Origin: an uncultured Prochlorococcus sp.
GTDB lineage: Bacteria > Cyanobacteriota > Cyanobacteriia > PCC-6307 > Cyanobiaceae
Length of the DNA stretch: 64,000 bases
NCBI GenBank assembly: GCA_902565305.1
Contig: CACFEJ010000002.1
Span: forward strand, 1-64,000
Direction of reading: 5' to 3'
Positions 44,911 through 53,400 of this stretch are shown here, one piece after another (position 1 is the first letter of the stretch; the number at the start of each line of letters is the position of its first letter). The notes beneath the pieces are model-generated. The model had not been told where the DNA came from, did no database searches, and saw only the letters and a program-made list of their open reading frames with translations. Both the position numbers and the translations under genes were made by a program.

Positions 44911-44992
44911 GGTACCGGTAAAGTACCACTAGTGTCCATGATGACTAAGTTTTGAACGGGTAATAATAGTGAGGTACCACCTAGGTACCACC
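44911..44992 (+). repeat. Two pairs of 11-bp-period repeats: GGTACCGGTAA-AGTACCACTAG and GGTACCACC-ta-GGTACCACC
   Basis: Units at 44911, 44922, 44973 and 44984, read by eye. Confidence 0.65.
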
Positions 44993-45060
44993 ATTTTTTG
45001 GAGGTCAAACCTAGTGATAGCAATGGTTTTCAGATTATATTGGAACTAATAGCGAATATA

Positions 45061-45303
45061 CTACTTAAGTTTTAGTAAATCTAATGGTAGATATTCATTA
45101 ATATAGAGAAACAGTATTGTTAAAGTTCCAATTACAGAGCCTATAAAACCTCCAAAAAAATTAACTAATAATCCAGATTGTCTAATTATTGTTTCTTCTT
45201 TTTTTTCTTCTTCAAAATTAGGAGAATCAACTACTTTTAAGCGCTTATTGGTTGTTGGTTGTTTAAGTTGTTGGTGTCGGATGAGGGCTTCGAAATCAGG
45301 CAT
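45061..45303 (-). CDS. Small hypothetical protein with C-terminal transmembrane segment, overlapping the parA-like gene
   Basis: MPDFEALIRHQQL...GLLVNFFGGFIGSVIGTLTILFLYINEYLPLDLLKLK; start placed at internal ATG 45303. Confidence 0.55.
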   Translation of the reverse strand: MPDFEALIRHQQLKQPTTNKRLKVVDSPNFEEEKKEETIIRQSGLLVNFFGGFIGSVIGTLTILFLYINEYLPLDLLKLK

Positions 45304-45908
45304 GGAATTTGTGAGGCAATTGAACAATAAGCAGACCAGCCCGTCATTCGACGAGGATCTGATCTGCCTAAATCGTCTACAGCTTCAAATACTGCATTGC
45401 CGGAGGCTTCTGCTTTATCAAATGCTGAGAGTAAGGGTATAAATGTATCAAAAACATATAAACCAAAATTTTCTAGAGCTGCTTTGGCTTGTTGCGCTGC
45501 TTTTTGCTGTCTAAAATCAACTTTTACTATTACTACAGCATGGTTAACTTTTAAGTTGCTTAATAAATTAGCTAGTTCAACAGTTAATTCTACTGATCTT
45601 GCTTTTGCAGTTGTAGGTAAGATAACTAAATCTGAACCATACGCTAAGTGTTTAAGTTCTTCTTGATCACTGCTAGCTTGGCCATCAGTTATTACAATTT
45701 CTGATGATCTTGATGCTTTAGCAGCTGAATTGACGGGGAAAACTGGAAATGGAAGATTGCCTCTTGATGCGTATGCTAAAGCAGATCTATTTTTGTCGGC
45801 ATCGACTATGCAAACTTTTTTACCTTCAGAATGCCAAACACTTGCAAGGTGAATACTTGTACAGGTCTTGGCCACCCCCCCTTTTTGTCCGCAAACGGTA
45901 ATGAACAA
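45237..45908 (-). CDS. Orphan ParA/MinD-family ATPase
   Basis: Deviant Walker A GQKGGVAKTCTSIHLA, CIVDADKNRSAL, DLVILPTTAKARSVE; no ParB in the neighbourhood. Confidence 0.88.
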   Translation of the reverse strand: MFITVCGQKGGVAKTCTSIHLASVWHSEGKKVCIVDADKNRSALAYASRGNLPFPVFPVNSAAKASRSSEIVITDGQASSDQEELKHLAYGSDLVILPTTAKARSVELTVELANLLSNLKVNHAVVIVKVDFRQQKAAQQAKAALENFGLYVFDTFIPLLSAFDKAEASGNAVFEAVDDLGRSDPRRMTGWSAYCSIASQIPCLISKPSSDTNNLNNQQPISA

Positions 45909-46058
45909 TTTTTTATTTTTATTTCTCTTACTTTGGAGAATAATTCCTTAATGTCAAGAGAAATTGATTTTTAATGCTTTAAAACTTATTTTTTGAAATA
46001 TTTTAAAGAAGTTAATATTTTTAGATAACCTTATAAAGTTCCTTATTTAAATTGACTA

Positions 46059-47021
46059 GTGAAGAAAAGAATTGGATTAGGTACGTGGTCTTGGGGGAAT
46101 AAGCTTTTCTGGAATTACCAATCTACAAATGACGATGATTTACGTGAGACATATGATGAAGCGTTACGAAGAGGTTTCGATCTAATTGATACTGCAGATT
46201 CTTACGGTACTGGGAATCTTCAGGGCAGAAGTGAATTGTTGATAGGAAAATTTTTACTAAATACTCCTTCAGCAAAGAAAAAAAGAATTCAAATAGCAAC
46301 CAAACTTGCACCTTATCCCTGGAGAATAGGTAACAGAGGCTTCAATAAACCTTTTTTGAAAAGTTTAGAGAGACTTAATAACAAATTAGATATAGTGCAA
46401 TTACATTGGTCAACTGCAAAATACAATCCTTGGCAGGAATTAGGGCTGTTGAATAATCTTTGCGATTTAAAAGATGAAGGCTTTGATTTTCAAATAGGTT
46501 TATCAAATATAGGCCCTAAAAGATTGATGAAATTAATTAATTTTTTAGCAAAAAGAGATCAGCACCTAAAGAGTGTTCAAATACAGTTTTCTTTGCTTGC
46601 TCCCGATTTAGGAAAACAATATCAGGTAAAAAAAATTTGCGACGAAAATAATATTGATTTCTTTGCTTATAGTCCTTTGTCCTTTGGAATACTTTGTATT
46701 GATCCGGATAAAGAAGAAAATAAAGAAAAAAGTTTTATTCGTAATTCCTTATTTGAAAACTATAAAAAACCAACATATGAATTGAGGAGGTGTCTAAAAA
46801 GAATTGCGCATCAAAGATCAGTTTCCCAGGCGCAAGTAGCAATTAATTGGTGTTGTTATCAAGGAACTATTCCACTAGTTGGAATGCGAAAAAAATCTCA
46901 AGTTATAGATGTATCTAATGTATTTAATTGGAATTTAAAAAAAAATGAATTTAAAGTACTTCAGGAAGTTTCACAAAAATGTTTAAAAAAAATGCCGAAA
47001 AATCCTTTTTCAAGTAATTAA
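46059..47021 (+). CDS. Aldo/keto reductase
   Basis: GLGTWSWG, DLIDTADSYG, LDIVQLHW, GLSNIGP, YSPLSFG. Confidence 0.92.
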   Translation: MKKRIGLGTWSWGNKLFWNYQSTNDDDLRETYDEALRRGFDLIDTADSYGTGNLQGRSELLIGKFLLNTPSAKKKRIQIATKLAPYPWRIGNRGFNKPFLKSLERLNNKLDIVQLHWSTAKYNPWQELGLLNNLCDLKDEGFDFQIGLSNIGPKRLMKLINFLAKRDQHLKSVQIQFSLLAPDLGKQYQVKKICDENNIDFFAYSPLSFGILCIDPDKEENKEKSFIRNSLFENYKKPTYELRRCLKRIAHQRSVSQAQVAINWCCYQGTIPLVGMRKKSQVIDVSNVFNWNLKKNEFKVLQEVSQKCLKKMPKNPFSSN

Positions 47022-47029
47022 TTAAATTT

Positions 47030-47167
47030 TTAGCTAGATATGTTCTTATTTTTTTTGATTTGACAACCACTATTCCATAGTTCATTGCGAAATTTTTCAC
47101 CAGTGAATCTAATTACTTTTGGTTTGAGATTTATTATCAAGTCATTTAGTTTTTTATTAGATTCCAT
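47030..47167 (-). CDS. Small hypothetical protein (45 aa)
   Basis: Hand-translated MESNKKLNDLIINLKPKVIRFTGEKFRNELWNSGCQIKKNKNISS-stop; below ORF-track cutoff. Confidence 0.4.
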   Translation of the reverse strand: MESNKKLNDLIINLKPKVIRFTGEKFRNELWNSGCQIKKNKNISS

Positions 47168-47321
47168 TTTGCAAGATTGGATTTCTTAATAAGATAAATT
47201 AATTGAAAACTTATCTTCTCAGTATTTATACTTATAAAATTAAAAAAATTCTTTTTAATACAAGTAATTGCAGCAATATTTACACACTCATAAATTATCT
47301 ACTACAACTTCTTAGTTATTT

Positions 47322-47347
47322 AAAAAAGTGGAGTCCTTCCAGACTCC
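47322..47347 (-). terminator. Rho-independent terminator downstream of ssrA
   Basis: Minus strand GGAGTC-TGGAAG-GACTCC hairpin followed by a T tract. Confidence 0.75.
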
Positions 47348-47600
47348 TCGTATCATTTGGTTGATAAGGCTGATATAACCCCATCTCCTTTAGGATCAAG
47401 CAGCAACTAGTGCTGTTTGACGGGAGAAACTAACGATTTTGTTAGCATTTGTGTTTTTGCTCTAACCGAGCCGGCTTCAGTCACCTTCCTTATGCCCCGT
47501 CGAAACCATTACAACCCCAAATAGTGGAGTTGAGCGGAATCGAACCGCTGTCCGAAACATCGGTTGAGATCACCTAGTCCAATTGGACATTTATATTCTG
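47328..47600 (-). ncRNA. ssrA: tmRNA, circularly permuted two-piece form; upstream end approximate
   Basis: Minus strand: acceptor piece ...GCGGTTCGATTCCGCTCAACTCCA (3' end about 47525), then GGGGTTGTAATGGTTTCGACGGGG (5' coding piece from 47518). Tag reads GCT AAC AAA ATC GTT AGT TTC TCC CGT CAA ACA GCA CTA GTT GCT GCT TGA = ANKIVSFSRQTALVAA. Acceptor stem GGGGTTG pairs with CAACTCC. Confidence 0.93.
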
Positions 47601-47648
47601 ACAGGCAAAATGGTTATTGAATAGTTTTTTTACTAAGTTTTATCGTAT

Positions 47649-48773
47649 ATGAATGTAGTGGCATCATCTCCAGAGGGACTAGAGAAATCTTTAGCAGAAG
47701 AAATTTTAAATTTAGGCGGCTTTAATATTAATACTTATAAAAGATTTATTAATTTTGAATGTGATTTTGAAACTTTTTATAGAGTTCATTTTTATTCCAG
47801 ATTAGCTTTTCGTTTTTATAGAGAAATTGCAAGTTTTCATTGCTATGACAAGCAATCTTTATATGCGGGGGTTAGAGATTCATTTGATTGGTTGAACTGG
47901 TTGCACTTTGATAAAACGTTTAATGTTCAAGTGACTGGGAGAACATCTTCTTTAAGTCATACTCATTTCACTGCTCTTGAAGTAAAAAATTCCATAACTG
48001 ATTTGCAACAGGCAGTTTGGAATAAAAGATCAAATGTTTCTCTAGCTAATCCTGATTTTATAATTCATCTGCATTTAAATAATAATAAAGCAATTCTCAG
48101 TCTTCAAAGCAGCGTTGAAAGCTTACACAAAAGAGGCTATAGACCCGCAATTGGAAATGCTCCATTAAAAGAAAATTTAGCTTCTGGATTGATAAATATG
48201 ACTAGGTGGAATGGCAAAGTTCCATTAATAGATTTTATGTGCGGTTCGGGAACTTTTTTAATTGAGGCAGTCAACCAATACCTTGGAGTTCCCATAAATA
48301 TTGATCAAGTATATCTTTTTGAGAATTGGTTGGACTTTAGGAAAGATATTTATCTTAATGAAAAAAATAAGGCAAAAAATAAAATTATAAATTATGAAAA
48401 ATTGCCAACAATAATAGGATGTGAAATTAATAAAAAGGTTTTTGAGCAGGCGAATGTAAACATATCATTAGCTGGACTAGAAAATTATATTGAGCTTATA
48501 AATAATGATTTTTTAGCACTCCAATTAAGTTGTACACCTGGGATAATCATATGTAATCCTCCATACGGCAAAAAATTAGGCGATGAAAATGAATTGATTT
48601 ATTTATATGAACAAATGGGAATCTTCCTAAAGAATAATTTTTCAGGTTGGGAATTTTGGCTGCTAAGTGGAAATCCAAAACTAACAAAATATTTGAAAAT
48701 GAAATCTTCATTGAAAATTCCTGTTAGTAATGGGGGAATAGATTGTAGATGGATAAAGTATTTAATAAGGTAA
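47649..48773 (+). CDS. THUMP-domain RNA methyltransferase (RlmL-like)
   Basis: DFMCGSGTFLIEA, IICNPPYGKKLG. Confidence 0.92.
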   Translation: MNVVASSPEGLEKSLAEEILNLGGFNINTYKRFINFECDFETFYRVHFYSRLAFRFYREIASFHCYDKQSLYAGVRDSFDWLNWLHFDKTFNVQVTGRTSSLSHTHFTALEVKNSITDLQQAVWNKRSNVSLANPDFIIHLHLNNNKAILSLQSSVESLHKRGYRPAIGNAPLKENLASGLINMTRWNGKVPLIDFMCGSGTFLIEAVNQYLGVPINIDQVYLFENWLDFRKDIYLNEKNKAKNKIINYEKLPTIIGCEINKKVFEQANVNISLAGLENYIELINNDFLALQLSCTPGIIICNPPYGKKLGDENELIYLYEQMGIFLKNNFSGWEFWLLSGNPKLTKYLKMKSSLKIPVSNGGIDCRWIKYLIR

Positions 48774-48774
48774 T

Positions 48775-49176
48775 TTATTTTTTGCCTAAAACGGCTTTTG
48801 TTGTCTTGCCTAAACCCTCTAATGTTTGAGGAAGATATGGTCCTTTGGCTAATTTTCCTCCAAGTTTTAAACTTAAGCCTGCAAGAACTAAATCGATAAA
48901 TATTATTAGTAATAAATTATATTCAATATTCCAGTTATTATATTTTGTTAGAAAAAGGTAGAAAATAATATGGATGCAAATTAGTACTAATAATAATAAT
49001 GTGCTGCCAATTGCCAAAAATATTCCACCACTAATTAATCTTCTTTTTTCTCTATCTACTTCTTGAAGAGCTATTCTTACATGCAAATCCATAACTGAAC
49101 TTGCAATGGCTGAAATTCTGGAGGCGGTATTTGCAAAGTTTTTATTTTTTGGTTTTTCCATATTATTTTCTACCAC
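48775..49176 (-). CDS. Putative phage-holin/YqjE-like superfamily membrane protein
   Basis: Two TM helices, amphipathic N-terminus; paired with the adjacent YqjD-like ORF. Confidence 0.6.
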   Translation of the reverse strand: MVENNMEKPKNKNFANTASRISAIASSVMDLHVRIALQEVDREKRRLISGGIFLAIGSTLLLLVLICIHIIFYLFLTKYNNWNIEYNLLLIIFIDLVLAGLSLKLGGKLAKGPYLPQTLEGLGKTTKAVLGKK

Positions 49177-49624
49177 TGTTTAGGAGCGTTCCTATTAGTA
49201 AACCAATACCAGCAGCAATAGCAATAGATAATAATGGTTTTTTTCTTATAGGACTTTCTATTTTTGGTCTAAGTGTATCGTTAAGTTCTTCTAATAATTC
49301 TTCTAATTGACTTTCTATAGGCTCAATTTTTTCTGATATTTCCCAATTGTTTTCTCTTATTGAATCAATTATTTCAAATAGTTGGCTTTTTATTCTAATT
49401 GCTGAGGTTCCACTATGGCTTGCTATTACTTCAACTAAATCGTCAATACTCCCTTTTGTGGCTTCAAGGGTTTGTTGTGCAATGTCAGGCCATTTTTCTT
49501 TTATTAAAGGTATTAAACTGTCAATTTTTTCGAGTAACCATTTTTCCGAGAGAACCTCTCTTTCGGGAAGATTAGAGTTATCTTCTTTATCTTCTACTTC
49601 TTTGGGAGGATGGTAAGTCTCCAT
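49163..49624 (-). CDS. DUF883/YqjD-like hypothetical membrane-anchored protein
   Basis: Long helical region, C-terminal RKKPLLSIAIAAGIGLLIGTLLNSGRK. Confidence 0.6.
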   Translation of the reverse strand: METYHPPKEVEDKEDNSNLPEREVLSEKWLLEKIDSLIPLIKEKWPDIAQQTLEATKGSIDDLVEVIASHSGTSAIRIKSQLFEIIDSIRENNWEISEKIEPIESQLEELLEELNDTLRPKIESPIRKKPLLSIAIAAGIGLLIGTLLNSGRK

Positions 49625-49793
49625 TATTCAAACTTATTTATTTTAAGATTAGACCCATTTTCTTAATTTGGAACCCTTATCTAAATAATTGTGGGATTTA
49701 TATAGAATAAAAACATATAAAAGTTTATTTACATTTTATTTATCTACTCTGTTCTGCAAGAAGCTTTTGTTAAGCTATTACTGGAATTATTAA

Positions 49794-49949
49794 ATGAGTT
49801 TAAATTTCATCATGGATATTACATTTGCATCATTAATTTTTGCATCTCGCACAATCCCTACAGATTTTGGATTAGTAGCTGCAGCTATTGCTGGAGCTGG
49901 AAGTTTGCTATTCATCGCTTTAAGATTTGTTCCTGATGCAGGTAATTAA
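49794..49949 (+). CDS. Small membrane protein (51 aa)
   Basis: Hand-translated MSLNFIMDITFASLIFASRTIPTDFGLVAAAIAGAGSLLFIALRFVPDAGN-stop; below ORF-track cutoff. Confidence 0.55.
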   Translation: MSLNFIMDITFASLIFASRTIPTDFGLVAAAIAGAGSLLFIALRFVPDAGN

Positions 49950-50032
49950 ATAAAAGGGACCATCTTTAAGAAAAAATATCTTTATCTAAACTTTGTTTTG
50001 CAAAAAGATTTAATTTATTTATCAACTAAATA

Positions 50033-50395
50033 ATGGATAAATGGGTTTTGCTGGAACATGAAGTTTATAATGTTAAGTCTAAAGATATTCATTATGATTT
50101 TCTTGTTGAAAATGGAATAGATTGTTTAACTTGGAAATTTTTAAAACTACCTTTATTAAATCAAGCTTCTATAGAAATTTCTAAGCAGCCAAATCATAGA
50201 CTAATATGGCTATCCAGAATAGAACATGAACTTTCTGATAATAGAGGTTTTGTAAAAAGAATTGACCATGGAATATTTAAAAACGTTTCTACAGACTTGG
50301 ACTCTGACAATTATCGATTCATTTTGGATGGTGAACTTCTTTCTGGTTTGTTTGAAATTTCCTCTAATTCTTGTAGATTGAGCAAAAATTATTAA
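50033..50395 (+). CDS. Small protein resembling the LigD 3'-phosphoesterase domain
   Basis: WVLLEHEV...HYDFLVENGIDCLTWKFLKLP...HRLIWLSRIEHELSDNRGFV...YRFILDGELLSGLFEI. Confidence 0.5.
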   Translation: MDKWVLLEHEVYNVKSKDIHYDFLVENGIDCLTWKFLKLPLLNQASIEISKQPNHRLIWLSRIEHELSDNRGFVKRIDHGIFKNVSTDLDSDNYRFILDGELLSGLFEISSNSCRLSKNY

Positions 50396-50471
50396 TATTC
50401 ATTTATAAATAAACGTAATATTTCTATTGAGAATTTTTGCAAATTAGTTATTCTTATTTAGCTATTGAGAC

Positions 50472-53400
50472 TTGAGATTGGTACATATCAATCAGGTCGA
50501 GTTTGAAAATTTTAAATCTTTTGGGGGAAATGTAAAAATTCCTCTTGAAGAAGGTTTTACGGTGGTTACGGGTCCTAACGGTTCTGGGAAAAGTAATATT
50601 TTAGATGGAATTTTATTCTGTTTAGGTCTAGCTAATAGTAGAGGTATGAGGGCTGAACGATTACCAGATCTAATAAATAACTCCAAAGTTAAAGAGGGTA
50701 AGTCATCAGAAACATCTGTATCGGTAAAATTTAATATTCAAGATTGGTCTCCCAGAGAGGACCTTCCGCCTTTGGAACTAGAAGAAGAAGATATTGCCCT
50801 TAATAAAGGTCAAAAAGAATGGTTAGTTTCTAGAAAATTAAGGCTTATGCCAGGTGGTTCTTATGCTTCTACTTATACTTCTGATGGAAAACAATGTACC
50901 TTGCAACAAATACAGAGAATATTAAGAGATATCAGTGTTGATCCTGAAGGCAGCAATGTTGTTATGCAGGGTGATGTAACAAGAATAGTATCAATGAATA
51001 ATAAGGAGAGGAGAAATCTTATTGATGAATTAGCAGGAGTCGCACTTTTTGATACAAGAATAGAACAAACTAATGCAAAATTAAATGATGTTTTCGAAAG
51101 ACAAGAAAGATGTGAAATTCTAGAAAATGAATTGCAATCTAGTAAAAATAAGCTTGAAAAAGAATGTGAAAAAGCAAAGCGATATAAAGAATTAAAGGCA
51201 AAACTATTACAAATAATAGAATTAGAGAAAGTTCTTATTTTTGAAAAACAAGTTAAGCATGTTGAATCTATAGAAAAAAAAGAAAGTGAAATTGAAAAAA
51301 ATAAAATCTTATTTAATAAACAAAAAGAATCTATTAGTAAAGAAATATCAGTTTTAGAAGATGCTTTGAAAATCCTTGTTGATGAGCTTAAGGAGAAAGG
51401 AGAGGATAAATTGATAAAAGTTAATTCTGATATTGGAAGTATTAACTCTAGCTTGAGAGAACTTGATAGGATATCAATTCTCAATAAAGAAGAAGGTATT
51501 AAATTACAAAAACAGAGAGATGAAATTGCAATTTCTAAGAGGAATATCGAGTCAGAAAAGATGAGACAAGAAAATTTCGATGATAATTTTTTAAATCAAT
51601 TGAACTTGCAAATTGATGATCTCAGTTTAAAACATAAACTATCCAGAAAAAAACTTTCTGATGCGGCTGGAGAATCTGGAGAATTCTCAAAACAAAGTAT
51701 CAAATTAAATGCTGAGCTTGAAAGTATAAAAAATCAAATTAATCCTTTGGAAATAAAAAAAAGGAAAATTGAAGAAGAAACTATTCAAAATAATATTCAA
51801 AAAGTTGAGATATTGTCACAGATCGAATCCTTAGACTTAGAAAAGCAGAAACTTTTTCAGGGAAATCAAAGAAAAAAAGAGACATCCGATACAAAAAATA
51901 AAAACTTGGCAAGTAATAGTGCAGAAATTAATTCTTTAAAAAATGAAATCGATTTATTAATTAAAACTAAATCAAGGCTAAATAACGAGCAATTAAGGCT
52001 TGAAAAGGATTTATCTAGATTCGAAAGCAGGAAGGAAGCTTTAAATGAATCTAGAGGTTCATATGCTCTCAGAATTCTCTTAGAGGCAGGTTTAGAGGGT
52101 ATACATGGTTATGTAGCTCAACTTGGAGAGGTCAGTGAGAAAAATAGATATGCATTAGAAATTGCTGCTGGAAATAGGTTAGGACAAATTGTTGTTGATA
52201 ATGATCATATTGCTGCAAAAGCAATTGAAATTCTTAAAAAGAAGAAAGCGGGAAGATTAACTTTTTTACCTTTAAATAGAATTAAAAGTCAAAAAAAGAA
52301 TTATGCAATTTCAAGATTTGAAAATAACAGGGAGAGTGGATTTATTGATAAAGCTATTAATCTAATCACTTTTGATGAAGTTTATTCAGATGTTTTTCGA
52401 TATGTTTTTGGAGATACTTTGGTTTTTTCAGACTTATCCTCAGCAAGGTTATCTACACGAAAAAATAGGTTGGTTACCTTAAGTGGTGAATTATTAGAAG
52501 CAAGTGGTGCTATTACGGGAGGCAGTAAGTTAAATAAAGATTTGGCTTATAGGTTTGGAATTAATAATGATATTGATGATTCCAGTCCTATAAAAGAAAG
52601 ATTATTAGTTATCGAAGAAGCTTTAAAAGAGTCAAATAATGATTTGATAATAAAAAATAATAGACTAAGTATATTAAATTCTAATCGCAGTCAAATAATT
52701 GAGGATTGTGCCTCATTTAATAAAGAAATTGAAGTAAATCAAGATTCTCTTAAAGCTGTCTCCCAAAGAGTTGAAGATTGTAAATCGAGATTAAATAAAC
52801 TTGATACTGCTAATAATTTATTAGTTAAAGAGTTAGGTCATTTAAAAAATCAATTGAAGCCTTATCACGATAAGTTTGATCAACTACAAACCATTCAAAA
52901 GGCAAATTATGAAAAAAATCAAAAATCATCATTAATAGCTTTTAATGACGATTTTAATAATCTTGATAAAAAACTTGAATTACTTATTAAAGAGAGAAAT
53001 ATATTACTAGATAAAAAGAATCAATTTGCTTTAAATAAAGAGCGTATCAATAATTCATTAAAAATTACTCTACTACAAGAAAAAAACTTGCAGGAATCTA
53101 TTAAACAACTCGCAATTGCGCATAGTGAATGGATAGAAAAAAGAGATGAATTTAAAAAAGAGCTTTCAGATCTTGATAATCAAAAAAATTCTCTAGAGAA
53201 GAATTTAGGTTTATTGAGAAGGAAAAGAGATGAATTAAACTCTTCAATTTCAAATAAAAGGCAAGAATATAATAACTATCTGTTAAAGCTTGAATATCTT
53301 GAAAGGGATATGCATTCCCTTAAAGAAGAGATGAGGAGCGAGAAAATAAAATTAGAAAATTATAAAAAAGATCTACCCAATCCTTCACCGGAGTTTGGAG

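Larger units (their letters stand above)
43163..45067. mobile_element. Putative non-autonomous integrative element at argJ 3' end, bounded by 20-bp direct repeats with one mismatch
   Basis: AATAGCGAATATACgACTTA at 43163-43182 and AATAGCGAATATACtACTTA at 45048-45067; both copies read NSEYTT-stop; internal 11-bp-period GTACCAC-type repeats near both ends; autotransporter cargo; no recombinase ORF. Confidence 0.65.

Noticed and set aside
44911-44992. CRISPR array interpretation of the GGTACCAC repeats
   Set aside because: Units are about 9 bp with 2-bp gaps and only a few copies; no spacer-length intervals, no cas genes.
45397-45666. 89-aa plus-strand ORF opposite the parA-like gene
   Set aside because: Antisense frame of a recognisable ATPase.
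47328-47600. tmRNA as a third integration site
   Set aside because: Looked for a duplicated T-arm/3' end (GGTTCGATTCCGCTCAACTCCA) nearby; none found in this window.
50873-51484. 203-aa minus-strand ORF opposite smc
   Set aside because: Antisense to a confidently assigned SMC gene; low-complexity Ser/Leu/Phe composition typical of antisense frames.
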